Source: an uncultured bacterium (lineage in GTDB: Bacteria; Bacillota; Clostridia; Christensenellales; QALW01). Taken from it: DNA of 43,506 bases. Position numbers and translations under genes: made by a program. The notes beneath the pieces are model-generated. The model was not told the DNA's origin, did not search any database, and saw nothing but the letters and a program-made list of their open reading frames with translations. The stretch lies in assembly GCA_905214315.1 (NCBI GenBank), contig CAJMLN010000013.1:1-43506 (forward strand), given 5' to 3'. How positions within the stretch are numbered: position 1 is the stretch's first letter; each line of letters begins with the position of its first letter. Shown piece after piece: positions 15,159-24,795 of this stretch.

Positions 15159-16443
15159 GCAATTCCTTTTCTAAAAATTTTTCAAGCACGGCATACAGTT
15201 CCGCCGTAAACACAACAATATCCGTGCCGGTATTAAAATACAGAAGCTTTTCTGCGTCATACAGAACCTTTGCCGCCTGGGCGCGCACAAACAAGCTCGC
15301 GTTCCGATTAATGGCCAGTCGTCTGAGCTCCAGCTCCATCAAGGGATACGAGCAATCTGCAATCGCAAAAAAATCCTGAATTTCCTGGGGTGAAGCAAAC
15401 GTCATAAAATCCGCAGCCTCAATTATTTTTTTCGGATCTGAATAAAACGCTTCCAGATTTTCTTTCTTATAGCTGTCTAAAATAAGTTCTACGGCTTTTC
15501 CTTCATAGCGGTACAAATAGGAATGCGTGTTTTTTCCTATTTCCTCAATATAATAAGCAGCTGCCCCCATATTTCCCTCCGCAGCAGCCAACTGCTGGGC
15601 AATCTCTTTTGCATGGTCAATTTCTCCCATTCGTTCACAGGCCACCGCAAAACCAAAGGCAATTTCCTTTTCCCCGCTCTCCTGCGCATACAGCTCCCGA
15701 TAAAGGATATACGCTATATCCTCTTTTTTTAAAATACTCATATTATATGCCAGCGCGCGGAGCTCATAAATTGTATAATCCTCAACAAATTTAAAACGCT
15801 CGGCACACTGCAGCATATACGCATAATCCTTTATTTCGCTGCCCAGCATAATGCCAAGGCTTAAAAGCGTAACAGTAAAATTGCCCTCTTCAAATTCCTT
15901 TTCCAGCCGGGCAATCGCTTCTTTAAAGTTTCCCTCCTCCGCTAAAGGCGTGACCTCGCCTGCGCACTGCGCGGTTTCATAATTGATAAAAGGCGCCTCC
16001 GCCATACCGTTGACCATGCCCATGCTGACCTCATTGGTCGACGCGTCATATTTGCCGAGCGTATAGCGTTCCTTTAAATCAGCCAAAAAGGCCGCGGCAT
16101 CGCTTGAAGCCGCTCCTTCCGGATTTTCTTTCAAGCAGCGTTCCAGCATCTGCGCACAGCACTCCGCACTGCCGATTCCCCCAAAGGCCTCCGCAGTAAA
16201 AAAATAAAGCGCCGCCATATCAAAGCTTTGCGGCTTTTCCATCCCCAGCAGAGCGTAGCAATATTCCAAAGCCCTGGTATAGTCGGCATTCTGATTCAGC
16301 CCGTAGATCAGATCCATGATATAATCCAGCTGCTCCGGCTCCATCACCGCGGCACGGTAAAAAAGCTCTACGGCTTTGGTATATTGACCATTGTAAAGTT
16401 CTTTGTGTCCTCTTTTATTCAAACCCCTTGCAATACTTGCCAT
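15133..16443 (-). CDS. Tetratricopeptide-repeat protein
   Basis: A 436-residue soluble protein starting with clear TPR-like helices (RGHKELYNGQYTKAVELFYR, then YTRALEYCYALLGM), with further helical repeats through the middle (FKEAIARLEKEFEEGNFTV) and a helical C-terminus. No catalytic motif, signal peptide or membrane helix is visible. Its ATG lies 1 nt after the hslO stop, and the next gene overlaps its end by 26 nt. TPR proteins mediate protein-protein contacts; the partner is unknown, the adjacent helical-repeat protein being the obvious candidate. Confidence 0.8.
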   Translation of the reverse strand: MASIARGLNKRGHKELYNGQYTKAVELFYRAAVMEPEQLDYIMDLIYGLNQNADYTRALEYCYALLGMEKPQSFDMAALYFFTAEAFGGIGSAECCAQMLERCLKENPEGAASSDAAAFLADLKERYTLGKYDASTNEVSMGMVNGMAEAPFINYETAQCAGEVTPLAEEGNFKEAIARLEKEFEEGNFTVTLLSLGIMLGSEIKDYAYMLQCAERFKFVEDYTIYELRALAYNMSILKKEDIAYILYRELYAQESGEKEIAFGFAVACERMGEIDHAKEIAQQLAAAEGNMGAAAYYIEEIGKNTHSYLYRYEGKAVELILDSYKKENLEAFYSDPKKIIEAADFMTFASPQEIQDFFAIADCSYPLMELELRRLAINRNASLFVRAQAAKVLYDAEKLLYFNTGTDIVVFTAELYAVLEKFLEKELHESDERTD

Positions 16444-16444
16444 A

Positions 16445-17308
16445 TCATAATTCCTTAGCTAAATTTTTTAATGCGTCACGGCTGAATACATACTTTTTAC
16501 CGCAGAAACGGCAGCAGATCTCCGTATCGGCATCCTCATAAGCAAGCGAAAGCAGCTCGTTTTTTCCCAGCGATAAAAGCGCCTGCTCAAACCGTCGCCT
16601 GGAGCAATCACAGCAATACTGCATGGGAACTGTTTCCAGCGGTTTTACCCCCACATCCCAAAACAGGTCAAACGCCATTTCCTCTAAAGAAAGGTGATAG
16701 TTCAGTCTATGCAAAAGGTCTTCAACCGCATGGATTTTCTGTTCAATCTGATCCAATACCGCCGTTTCACAGCCGGGCATCGGCAGTACCAAAATACCGC
16801 CGCAGGTAAACCGGCCGCCTTCACAGCCGCAGTCAAGCGCAACGGCGGCGGGCTGCTGCTCACTTGTTACAAGATATGCAGCAAAATCCCGGTTTATATC
16901 TCCGGCAACAAGATTGCATATACCTACATACGGCTCCCCCGCAGGATTATCCCGTATCACCGTAAGCTGCCCGTTTTTTCCTATCAGCGCCGGAAGCTGC
17001 ACCTGGCAGGCAGGAGTACAGGCATCCGGATGATCTGCACAGCCTTTGACATTCCCGCTGTTATCCGCCGTCACCAGCAGCTTTCCCGCCGGACCGCCGC
17101 CGTTAAGAATCAGCGTAAGCTTTTCCGACTCACTTTTATTTCTCTGGGCGAGCAAGGCCGCTGCACTGAGCAGCCTGCCCAGCGCCATGGCCACACCGTC
17201 GTTTAATTGTAAAAGTGTTTTGGCCTCCAGCGCCGCCGCAGACGCATTGATCATCAAAAGCGAGGCCTGTCCGTCGCAGATCATTGCATGAAGTATCTGA
17301 TCTTCCAT
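16445..17308 (-). CDS. hslO: Redox-regulated chaperone Hsp33
   Basis: A cytoplasmic holdase activated by oxidative unfolding stress. The 287-residue protein has the N-terminal segment ALEAKTLLQLNDGVAMALGR, the GGGPAGKLLVTADNSGNVKG core motif, and the zinc redox switch Cys233-Asp-Cys235 with Cys266-x-x-Cys269, the standard CxC/CxxC arrangement. The 5' gap to the methyltransferase gene is 24 nt and the 3' gap to the TPR gene 1 nt, so it belongs to the same transcript. Confidence 0.95.
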   Translation of the reverse strand: MEDQILHAMICDGQASLLMINASAAALEAKTLLQLNDGVAMALGRLLSAAALLAQRNKSESEKLTLILNGGGPAGKLLVTADNSGNVKGCADHPDACTPACQVQLPALIGKNGQLTVIRDNPAGEPYVGICNLVAGDINRDFAAYLVTSEQQPAAVALDCGCEGGRFTCGGILVLPMPGCETAVLDQIEQKIHAVEDLLHRLNYHLSLEEMAFDLFWDVGVKPLETVPMQYCCDCSRRRFEQALLSLGKNELLSLAYEDADTEICCRFCGKKYVFSRDALKNLAKEL

Positions 17309-17332
17309 ATAGTTTTCCCCTTAAAATAGATC

Positions 17333-18055
17333 TCATGCACGGGCGCAAAAAGTAATGCGCATACTTTTTTCCGTACTTTTTCTCTCAGTATAATCGTCCG
17401 TAACGCTGTGCACCTGAAAGCCCGCCTGCTCCAGCCACAAAATGATCTCCTCCTGTCTGTGAGCGCGCTGGATATGCTCTTCGTCAAACCGAACATAATG
17501 CGTTGGATCCTCCGCCACAAAAAAAGCGATATCCATCGTAAGCAGACGGGACCGTTCCTCAAAGCTATTGCGCCACAGATAGGTAATTTCGTCGTCATCC
17601 TCCGAATACAGCTGTCCGTCCATTGCCGTAAGCTTGTATTCACTGCTGATATCAAAAATAAACCATCCGCCGGGCCGGATATTCCGGTGAATATTGACAA
17701 ACGCCCTCTTTACAGCTTCAGGCGTTAAAAGACAATTAATGCCGTCGCACACGCATACGGCCGCATCCACCGGTCTATGCAGCGAAAACGTCGCCATATC
17801 GGCATGGATCAGCCTTACAGAGCGTCCGGCGGCACGCAGCTTCCGGGCGGCAACCTCCAGCATATCCTCCGAAAGATCCAAAGCCGTTACCGAGAATTTT
17901 TCCGATAAAGCCAGGGTAGCCTGTCCCGTACCGCAGCCCAGCTCCACAATCTCCCGCGCACCACTCAGCTTTTTTATAATAAAATCCGTCCACTTTTCAT
18001 AGGGCGCATCGTACATTAAGCCGTCATAAAGGCCGGCAAATTCACCGTACTGCAT
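17333..18055 (-). CDS. Class I SAM-dependent methyltransferase (YqeM-like)
   Basis: A 240-residue protein starting MQYGEFAGLYDGLMYDAPYEKW, as in the YqeM-type methyltransferases, with motif I IVELGCGTGQATLAL, an acidic post-I residue in VTALDLSEDML and a motif IV region VDAAVCVCDGINCL. I chose ATG 18055 because GGAG stands 8 nt upstream within the end of the preceding gene; a longer in-frame start would lie inside that gene. Substrate unknown. It lies 4 nt after the DUF624-like gene and 24 nt before hslO. Confidence 0.85.
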   Translation of the reverse strand: MQYGEFAGLYDGLMYDAPYEKWTDFIIKKLSGAREIVELGCGTGQATLALSEKFSVTALDLSEDMLEVAARKLRAAGRSVRLIHADMATFSLHRPVDAAVCVCDGINCLLTPEAVKRAFVNIHRNIRPGGWFIFDISSEYKLTAMDGQLYSEDDDEITYLWRNSFEERSRLLTMDIAFFVAEDPTHYVRFDEEHIQRAHRQEEIILWLEQAGFQVHSVTDDYTERKSTEKSMRITFCARA

Positions 18056-18059
18056 TCTG

Positions 18060-18917
18060 TTACTCCAATGGCGCCATTCCCTTACGCCGATCTTCGGGAG
18101 CATTTACATATTTATCAAACAGAAAATTGCTGAAAATCATCTGCCCTAAATAAATAAACGCCATTCCCATAAACAGAATAACCACCAGCAGAATCTGACC
18201 CAAGAAATAGCAGACAACTGCCGTTAAAACATAAATCAGAACCGCCAATAACGTACGCGGAAACTGCACCACAAGATAAATAAAAGAATTTTTTAAAATT
18301 TGCCGGAATGACAGCTGATAGGTTACCAATTGCGGAAAATGATAAATAGATGACATAAAATAGGCTACCATAGCAATACCGATTGCAATAGCCGCATAGC
18401 GCATCCACGCGTGTGCCTCTGCATTCATCAGCAATGTAGCAATCCACCATGCACCAGCAAAAAGCAGCATAGCGCTGAACAGATTCAGCAGCAATGCCTT
18501 CCAAAAACTGCGCCGAAACTCTTTCCAAAAATGCTCCCGTATAGTAGCGCGTTCATTCCAGACCCAGTTGCGCAGACAATAATACAGACCTGCCTTGGCG
18601 GGCCCTGTAATAGCATAAAGCGGCACGCAGATCAGCAGATACGATAACAACAGGTTCTCCTGTCCAGTAAATACTTGCTGGATCGCCTCATCTTGGGTAA
18701 GCGAAGCCACGGAAAACCAATAATAGAGCGAAAAGAGAATCAACGGCAGCGCGAAAAGCATATAGAGAACATTCCCCAGCACCATGCCGGAAAAGCGCAG
18801 CTTTACCACGTCAAAATACTGATCCACCCTTGTTTTGGGCAGATCCTTTGCCGTAAAATCCTTTTTATCGGGATTCCCTATAAAAATTTTATTATACCAT
18901 TTTCCCCATTTTCCCAT
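18060..18917 (-). CDS. DUF624/YesL-like integral membrane protein
   Basis: A 285-residue protein with about six hydrophobic helices (for example GMVLGNVLYMLFALPLILF and TLLAVLIYVLTAVVCYFLG) and the TGPAKAGLYYCLRNWVW motif typical of the DUF624/YesL family. The N-terminus is basic and cytoplasmic. Family members often accompany sugar-transport loci, but this one sits between recA and a methyltransferase, 17 nt after recA, so its role here is unclear. Confidence 0.75.
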   Translation of the reverse strand: MGKWGKWYNKIFIGNPDKKDFTAKDLPKTRVDQYFDVVKLRFSGMVLGNVLYMLFALPLILFSLYYWFSVASLTQDEAIQQVFTGQENLLLSYLLICVPLYAITGPAKAGLYYCLRNWVWNERATIREHFWKEFRRSFWKALLLNLFSAMLLFAGAWWIATLLMNAEAHAWMRYAAIAIGIAMVAYFMSSIYHFPQLVTYQLSFRQILKNSFIYLVVQFPRTLLAVLIYVLTAVVCYFLGQILLVVILFMGMAFIYLGQMIFSNFLFDKYVNAPEDRRKGMAPLE

Positions 18918-18934
18918 GCAGCAATCTCCTACTC

Positions 18935-19984
18935 TCAGTCATCCCCGTCGAGGTCGTCTTTGCCCGCAGCCCCAGGCGCCATGGAAGCCAGGCTCTCTTT
19001 AAGCTTGTTTTCCACCTGTTCCATAACCTCCGGATGCGTAAGCAAAAACTCCTTGGCATTATCCTTTCCCTGGCCGATACGTTCTCCCTCATAGCTGAAC
19101 CATGAACCGCTCTTTGCAATAATGCCGGTATCAATGGCAAACTCCAGCAATGAGCTTTCTCTGGAAATGCCCTTACCGAAGATCATGTCTACCTCGGCCG
19201 TTTTAAAGGGCGGCGCCACCTTATTTTTAACGATCTTGATTTTGGCCTTATTTCCGACCTGTTCGGCGCCGTTCTTGATTGCTTCACCTTTCCGAATATC
19301 AATACGGACCGAAGCAAAAAATTTCAATGCCTTTCCTCCGGTAGTAGTCTCGGGGTTTCCGTAAATCACGCCGATTTTATCCCGCAGCTGATTGATAAAA
19401 ATAACCGCTGTGTTAGATTTTCCCACAACACCGGTAATCTTGCGCAGGGCACGGCTCATCAATCTAGCCTGAAGCCCTACAGTGGAAGCTTCCATATCCC
19501 CCTCGATCTCCGCCTTAGGGGTAAGGGCGGCAACAGAGTCGATAACAATCAGATCCACCGCATTACTGCGCGCCAGCGCTTCGCAAATATCCAACGCCTG
19601 CTCGCCGGTATCCGGCTGTGAAACATATAACTCATCAATATTGACGCCAAGCGCTTTGGCATATACCGGATCCAGCGCGTGTTCGGCGTCAATAAAGGCC
19701 GCAATTCCGCCGTTTTTCTGGGCCTGGGCAATAATATGCAGCGTCAGCGTCGTTTTTCCCGAGGACTCCGGCCCGTAAATTTCAGTAATCCTTCCCTTGG
19801 GAATTCCGCCTACGCCCAGTGCGGCATCAATTTGTACAAATCCGGTGGGAATCACCTGCACGTTGATTTTTGCCGCGGCGTCACCGAGCTTCATAATCGA
19901 TCCTTTGCCGAATTGCTTTTCAATGCCGGTAAGCGCGAGCTGTAGAGCTTTTTCTTTTTCCTTAAGGGTATCTTTTTCTTCCAT
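18935..19984 (-). CDS. recA: Recombinase RecA
   Basis: The DNA strand-exchange and SOS-coprotease protein, 349 residues. The ATPase core carries Walker A GPESSGKT at residues 71-78, Walker B LIVIDSVAAL, the loop L1 region EIEGDMEASTVGLQARLMS and the KIGVIYGNPETTTGGKALKF stretch. The acidic tail ends DDLDGDD. GGAGG precedes ATG 19984. No LexA-box palindrome was evident in the 15-nt gap to pncC, so SOS control, if any, would act farther upstream. Confidence 0.98.
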   Translation of the reverse strand: MEEKDTLKEKEKALQLALTGIEKQFGKGSIMKLGDAAAKINVQVIPTGFVQIDAALGVGGIPKGRITEIYGPESSGKTTLTLHIIAQAQKNGGIAAFIDAEHALDPVYAKALGVNIDELYVSQPDTGEQALDICEALARSNAVDLIVIDSVAALTPKAEIEGDMEASTVGLQARLMSRALRKITGVVGKSNTAVIFINQLRDKIGVIYGNPETTTGGKALKFFASVRIDIRKGEAIKNGAEQVGNKAKIKIVKNKVAPPFKTAEVDMIFGKGISRESSLLEFAIDTGIIAKSGSWFSYEGERIGQGKDNAKEFLLTHPEVMEQVENKLKESLASMAPGAAGKDDLDGDD

Positions 19985-19999
19985 TTTCTTATCCTCCCT

Positions 20000-20461
20000 C
20001 TATTTCTGCACCCTTCGTTTTAACAGAAAAAGTGCTTGATTTTTTGCTTTTTCGATAATTTCCGCCCGGCTGCCGCAAAAAATACAGCGCTGAACCGTAC
20101 AGATATCCTGATAACAAACGCCGACATAAACAAGCCCCACCGGCTTGTCCGCACTGCCGCCGCCTGGGCCCGCAATGCCCGTGGTGCAGACGGCCGCCTG
20201 GGCCCCCGTAGCCCGGATTGCCCCCCGCAGCATCGCTTCCGCGCATTCTGCGCTTACGGCACCATATCGCTCTAAAATGGTATCCTCCACGCCAAGCAGC
20301 TGCTTTTTTGCACTATTGGCATACGCGACAAGACCGGCCAAAAATACATTGGAAATGCCTGGGTGCGCCACAAATGCCGCCGCAATATTTCCGCCCGTGC
20401 AGGATTCCGCCGCAGCAACGGTAATCTTTTTTTCAATTAAGTAATCAAAAAATTCCTTCAT
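20000..20461 (-). CDS. pncC: Nicotinamide-nucleotide amidohydrolase PncC (CinA C-terminal type)
   Basis: A 153-residue stand-alone CinA C-terminal domain that deamidates nicotinamide mononucleotide to nicotinic acid mononucleotide in NAD recycling. Family motifs are AAESCTGGNIAAAF, GLVAYANSAKKQLLGV, GAVSAECAEAMLRGA and CTTGIAGPGGGSADKPVGLV. It lacks the N-terminal MoCF-like domain of full CinA, which often precedes recA in Bacillota. It overlaps pgsA by 4 nt (ATGA) and lies 15 nt before recA. Confidence 0.92.
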   Translation of the reverse strand: MKEFFDYLIEKKITVAAAESCTGGNIAAAFVAHPGISNVFLAGLVAYANSAKKQLLGVEDTILERYGAVSAECAEAMLRGAIRATGAQAAVCTTGIAGPGGGSADKPVGLVYVGVCYQDICTVQRCIFCGSRAEIIEKAKNQALFLLKRRVQK

Positions 20462-21045
20462 ATATCCCTGCCAATTTTTTCCACAATCTGCTTATTGGCC
20501 ACAAAATAATTTACACCCGAAACAATGGTCAAAACCAATGCGCCGACTAAAGTAATCACCGCCGTCCAGTGAATAATCTCCCCCGCAAAGGAAAACTCCA
20601 GCCAGGAAGATTCATCCAGGAACATCGCGATGATCGCGATATCCTGCAAAACCGTTTTCAGCTTTCCCAAACTGTCCGCGGCAATGACCACGCCCTCGCT
20701 GGCGGCAAGCGCCCGCAGGCTCGTCACAACAACCTCTCTGGCCACAATGACAACTGCGGTTATAACTGCAAAAACGCCGTACCAGTATTGTTGGCCATAT
20801 AAAATCTGCGCGGCCAGGATAATAATGGCGGCCAGATTGATCAGCTTATCCGCCAGTGGGTCAAAAAACTTGCCGAAAACAGTTACCAAACCTCGTTTTC
20901 TTGCAATTTTTCCATCGATCATATCCGTAAGAGATGCCGCCAAAAAAACAACAGCGCAGACTATGTACAGCTTACAGTAAAACAGCAGCACCAATACCGG
21001 CGTTAATATGATACGCACTACCGTAATCCGGTTCGGCAAATTCAT
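20458..21045 (-). CDS. pgsA: CDP-diacylglycerol-glycerol-3-phosphate phosphatidyltransferase
   Basis: An inner-membrane enzyme making phosphatidylglycerophosphate, the committed step to phosphatidylglycerol and cardiolipin. The 195-residue protein begins MNLPNRITVVRIILTPVLVL and has the CDP-alcohol phosphotransferase signature DGKIARKRG...GKFFDPLADK with its four conserved aspartates split over 24 residues, plus several membrane helices. It has 4-nt overlaps with rimO upstream and pncC downstream. Confidence 0.95.
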   Translation of the reverse strand: MNLPNRITVVRIILTPVLVLLFYCKLYIVCAVVFLAASLTDMIDGKIARKRGLVTVFGKFFDPLADKLINLAAIIILAAQILYGQQYWYGVFAVITAVVIVAREVVVTSLRALAASEGVVIAADSLGKLKTVLQDIAIIAMFLDESSWLEFSFAGEIIHWTAVITLVGALVLTIVSGVNYFVANKQIVEKIGRDI

Positions 21046-22352
21046 ACAATCACCCTTCCAAAAAAATCATATCCAAAGGCTTCCTCAATCAGCACAGTAT
21101 AAAATTCTCCCGGCAAAACACCCTGGCCGGAAAAATATACTCTTCCGTCAATTTCTGGGGCAAGAAATTCCGTACGGCCGTACCAAAGCTGCTGTTCCTG
21201 ATCAAAACCCTCGGCAAGAGTTTTATAAGTTTTCCCCTCGCGGCGCTTATTATTTTCATGGGCAAGCTGTCCCTGCAGCAGCATAATCTCGTCACAGCGC
21301 CGCTGTGCCGTTGAACGCCGGCATTGGCGCGGCAGCTTTTCCGCCGCGGTTCCCTCTTCACGGGAAAACGCAAACACGCCCAGATGATCAAAACGGTATT
21401 TTTTTATAAAATCCATCATTTGCCTGTGCTGACGCTCCGTTTCCCCGGGAAAGCCGCACATCAGCGTAGTACGCAGTGCCCAATCAAACCCGGACGCCCG
21501 CATGCGCTCCAGAATCCGGATAAGATCGTCTTTCCGATAATGCCGGTTCATGGCGCTGAGCACGGCGTCCTCCGTGTGCTGAATCGGCATGTCGATATAT
21601 TTGCAGATATTGGGATATCGTTCCATAACGGCAATGACATCCTCGCCCAGAGTGGAGGGATATGTATACATCACGCGTACCCATTCAAACCCCAGCAGCG
21701 CTGTTTGCTCCAATAACGCCGCAAAGCGGAGCTCGCCTCCGTCCAATCCGTAGCGCGTTGTATCCTGCGCGGTAAGAATCAGTTCCTTTACACCCTTTTG
21801 CTTCAGCGCCGCGGCCTCCGCCAACAGGCTTTCCTCCCCGCGGGAAACATATCCGCCGCGGATAGAAGGAATGGCGCAGTACGCACATCGATTATCGCAG
21901 CCTTCGGCTATTTTAAGATATGCGTAGTACGGGGTGGATATGATCCGCTCTGCCGAATTATCCAAATACCGTGCGTCGCCGCCGGTATTTACAGTCTTTC
22001 TGCCGGCCAGCGCGGCCTGCACCGCTTCGGCAATAGCTTCATACGCATAGGTTCCGAGCACGCCGTCCACTTCCGGCATCTCCGCAATGGCTTCGGGATA
22101 TCTTTGCGTCAGGCAGCCGGTAACCAGCAAGGCCCTGCAGCGCTTTTCCTTATACCGCGCCATGGTCAGAATCGTATCTACGGCTTCCTCCTTGGCTTCC
22201 TGAATAAAACCGCAGGTATTTACAATAATAACGTCCGCCTCGCCCGGCTCCTTTACCAAAGCAATCCCGGCCTTTTGCAGATATCCGGCCATGACCTCGG
22301 AATCCACCAGATTCTTATTGCAGCCCAGTGAAACGATTGCAGCTTTTATCAT
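21042..22352 (-). CDS. rimO: Ribosomal protein uS12 methylthiotransferase RimO
   Basis: A radical-SAM enzyme that methylthiolates an aspartate of ribosomal protein S12. The 436-residue protein has the three domains in order: MTTase with auxiliary-cluster cysteines Cys11, Cys47 and Cys80 (VSLGCNKNLVDSEVM, VNTCGFI, LVTGC), radical SAM with Cys152-x3-Cys156-x2-Cys159 (GCDNRCAYCAIPSIRG), and a C-terminal TRAM domain (GRTEFLAPEIDGRVYFSG). The IPSIRGG sequence separates RimO from MiaB/MtaB. The gap to ftsK is 3 nt. Confidence 0.96.
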   Translation of the reverse strand: MIKAAIVSLGCNKNLVDSEVMAGYLQKAGIALVKEPGEADVIIVNTCGFIQEAKEEAVDTILTMARYKEKRCRALLVTGCLTQRYPEAIAEMPEVDGVLGTYAYEAIAEAVQAALAGRKTVNTGGDARYLDNSAERIISTPYYAYLKIAEGCDNRCAYCAIPSIRGGYVSRGEESLLAEAAALKQKGVKELILTAQDTTRYGLDGGELRFAALLEQTALLGFEWVRVMYTYPSTLGEDVIAVMERYPNICKYIDMPIQHTEDAVLSAMNRHYRKDDLIRILERMRASGFDWALRTTLMCGFPGETERQHRQMMDFIKKYRFDHLGVFAFSREEGTAAEKLPRQCRRSTAQRRCDEIMLLQGQLAHENNKRREGKTYKTLAEGFDQEQQLWYGRTEFLAPEIDGRVYFSGQGVLPGEFYTVLIEEAFGYDFFGRVIV

Positions 22353-22355
22353 TTT

Positions 22356-24689
22356 TTAATCCAATCTTTCATCGTACTTTGCCCAGAATTCCTCACGCGT
22401 TACCAGTACCTTCCGCGCCTTGGAGCCCTGGGCGGGTTCTATGATACTCCGCAGTTCCATCGTGTCAATCAGTCTTCCGGCCCGGGAATATCCCACCTTA
22501 AACCGACGCTGCAGAGCCGAAATGGAAATCGTTCCGCACTCTATTGCATATTCCACTGCGGCGGGAAACAGCTCGTCATCTCCGTCGATATCCTCTTCAT
22601 CGTTCGGATTTTCCCCGCTTCCGCCGTGGGAAGGCTTCAGTTCGCGCATTACAAGCTGTTCTTCACCGATATACTCGCCCTGGGAATTCTTTGCCTTAAT
22701 AAATTCAACGACCTTTTCCACTTCCTGTTCCCCTACAAAAGCCCCCTGCACGCGCACGGGCTTGGGTTCTCCGTTTAAATGAAAAAGCATATCTCCCTTG
22801 CCCACCAGCTTTTCCGCACCGCCGGTATCCAGGATGGTTTTGGAATCAAAGCCCGAGGCAACCGCAAAAGCAATTCGGCTGGGAATATTGGCCTTGATAA
22901 CGCCGGTAATTACATTTACACTCGGCCGCTGCGTAGCAAGAATCAGATAAATTCCCGCCGCACGGGCCAGCTGGGCAATGCGCATAACGCTGTCCTCCAC
23001 CTCGCCCCTGGCCACCAGCATCAGATCGTTCAGCTCGTCCACAATTACAACAATACGCGGCATCGGTTCTTCTCCGGCCTCCGCCGCTACTTCATTATAC
23101 CGCACAATATCCTTCACCCTGCGTTTGGCAAAGGTTTCGTATCGCTCTTCCATCTTACGCACCACAAACTGCAGCGCGCCCGCTGCCTTTTTAGGATCTG
23201 TAACCACGGGCGTAAGCAGATGCGGAATGCCGTTGTATACATTCAGCTCCACTTTTTTAGGATCCACCAGAATCAGCCGCACCTCCTGCGGAGAAGCCTT
23301 ATACAAAATACTGGTAATAATAGAATTGATGCAGACGCTCTTTCCTGCGCCGGTCTGACCCGCAATCAACAAGTGCGGCATCTTTGAAAGGTCGGCAATG
23401 ATAGCCGCTCCTGTGATATCTTTTCCCAGGCCCACCGATACGGGAGATCTGCTTTCCCCAAACCGACTGCTTTCCAGCACCTCCCGCAAGGTGACCATGG
23501 AAACCGTTTCATTGGGAATTTCAATACCGATGGCCGACTTTCCCGGAATCGGCGCCTCAATACGTACCCCTACAGCCGCCATGGAAAGCGCGATATCGTC
23601 CGACAGGGAAAGAATCCGGCTGACGCGCGTCCCCTTTGCAATAGAGAGTTCATACCGCGTAATAGCCGGCCCCACCGTAATATTTTCCACCCAGGCGGTA
23701 ATCCCGAAGCTCTTTAACGTGGATTCCATCATTTCAATTTTCTGGGAATGGTCGGTATTCAGGTTCTTTTTCGGAGCCGTCGGCGGATTCAAAAGGGAAA
23801 GCGGCGGAGCCTGATACGCCTTTTCCGCCGTATGCTCCGGCTTAGAGGGCATCACCTCTTCCTCAGCGGACGTTTCCGTCTCCTCCTGCGGTACGCCGGT
23901 GGGCTCCTCTTCCTGCGGCTGAACAAGCACCGGCCTTCTGTGTTCCGCCACGGTAAACGTTTTTACCTCGATATTTTCAGCCTGTTCCTCCTTGCTGTCC
24001 TCCGGCTCTTCCAATTCCTTTTCTTCGGCACCGATATCATAATCATAATTCTTCTTTCTATGCACCCGGCGGAACCGCTGACCGGCTTCATCCAGGCTTT
24101 CCCTCACTCTTTTGCCGACTTTTTCGCCCGTATCCTTCAATGAAAGGTTAAACAGCACAATCAGCGCGATGACCACAACAGCAAAAAACACCACAATGGC
24201 GCCGATATTGCTCACCAAACGGGTAAGCGGATAAACGTATAAACCCGCAAAACCGCCCATGCCGATATGCGCCTTGCCGGCTTCGTAGGCCTGCAGAAGC
24301 GCCTCGCCGTAGGAGGATGCGCCGGCGGCGGTTCCTACCGATGCAAACCAGCTGAACCCCATATGAATCAGCCCTACGCCGGAGAGTACCATCAGAAGCG
24401 TCATAACCAGCTTGCCCGCGTGAAGCTCCGGCCGTTTTACCCGAATCGCCTGCACGCCGAAAAAGATCAGCAGCAGCGGAATCACATAGGCCCCAATGCC
24501 GAAAGCACCGCGCATAAAGCCATCGGCAATATACGTTTTAAAGGCGCTGTCAGCAGGAATGACAAGGGAAAGAAGCAGCAAAAGGCCCAGTCCAATGAAA
24601 ATAACGCCGCATATTTCATTGCGGAGATCTTTTTTCTTTTTCTGCGCTGATGCCTTTTTTGTAGTTTTGCTCTTCTTCCGGGTCGCCAT
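22356..24689 (-). CDS. ftsK: DNA translocase FtsK/SpoIIIE
   Basis: A membrane-anchored ATP-driven DNA pump that clears chromosomes from the septum. The 777-residue protein has a lysine-rich N-terminus, four membrane helices to about residue 190, an acidic linker (residues ~215-310, glutamate-rich), the alpha/beta motor with Walker A AGQTGAGKSVCINSI and IVVIVDELNDLMLVA, and a C-terminal winged-helix gamma domain (FKVGYSRAGRLIDTMELRSI) that reads KOPS/SRS sites. I chose ATG 24689: AAGGAG is 11 nt upstream, whereas an upstream TTG (24698) leaves only 2 nt. FtsK and SpoIIIE cannot be told apart from the sequence alone. Confidence 0.95.
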   Translation of the reverse strand: MATRKKSKTTKKASAQKKKKDLRNEICGVIFIGLGLLLLLSLVIPADSAFKTYIADGFMRGAFGIGAYVIPLLLIFFGVQAIRVKRPELHAGKLVMTLLMVLSGVGLIHMGFSWFASVGTAAGASSYGEALLQAYEAGKAHIGMGGFAGLYVYPLTRLVSNIGAIVVFFAVVVIALIVLFNLSLKDTGEKVGKRVRESLDEAGQRFRRVHRKKNYDYDIGAEEKELEEPEDSKEEQAENIEVKTFTVAEHRRPVLVQPQEEEPTGVPQEETETSAEEEVMPSKPEHTAEKAYQAPPLSLLNPPTAPKKNLNTDHSQKIEMMESTLKSFGITAWVENITVGPAITRYELSIAKGTRVSRILSLSDDIALSMAAVGVRIEAPIPGKSAIGIEIPNETVSMVTLREVLESSRFGESRSPVSVGLGKDITGAAIIADLSKMPHLLIAGQTGAGKSVCINSIITSILYKASPQEVRLILVDPKKVELNVYNGIPHLLTPVVTDPKKAAGALQFVVRKMEERYETFAKRRVKDIVRYNEVAAEAGEEPMPRIVVIVDELNDLMLVARGEVEDSVMRIAQLARAAGIYLILATQRPSVNVITGVIKANIPSRIAFAVASGFDSKTILDTGGAEKLVGKGDMLFHLNGEPKPVRVQGAFVGEQEVEKVVEFIKAKNSQGEYIGEEQLVMRELKPSHGGSGENPNDEEDIDGDDELFPAAVEYAIECGTISISALQRRFKVGYSRAGRLIDTMELRSIIEPAQGSKARKVLVTREEFWAKYDERLD

Positions 24690-24795
24690 GAACGCCAAAT
24701 CTCCTTAAAATCTTCTCTGCCGGTCTCAACCGCCGCAAAAGCAGAAGAAACCATTATTTTTATATTATATCATAAAAATGCTATAAAATAAAGGG

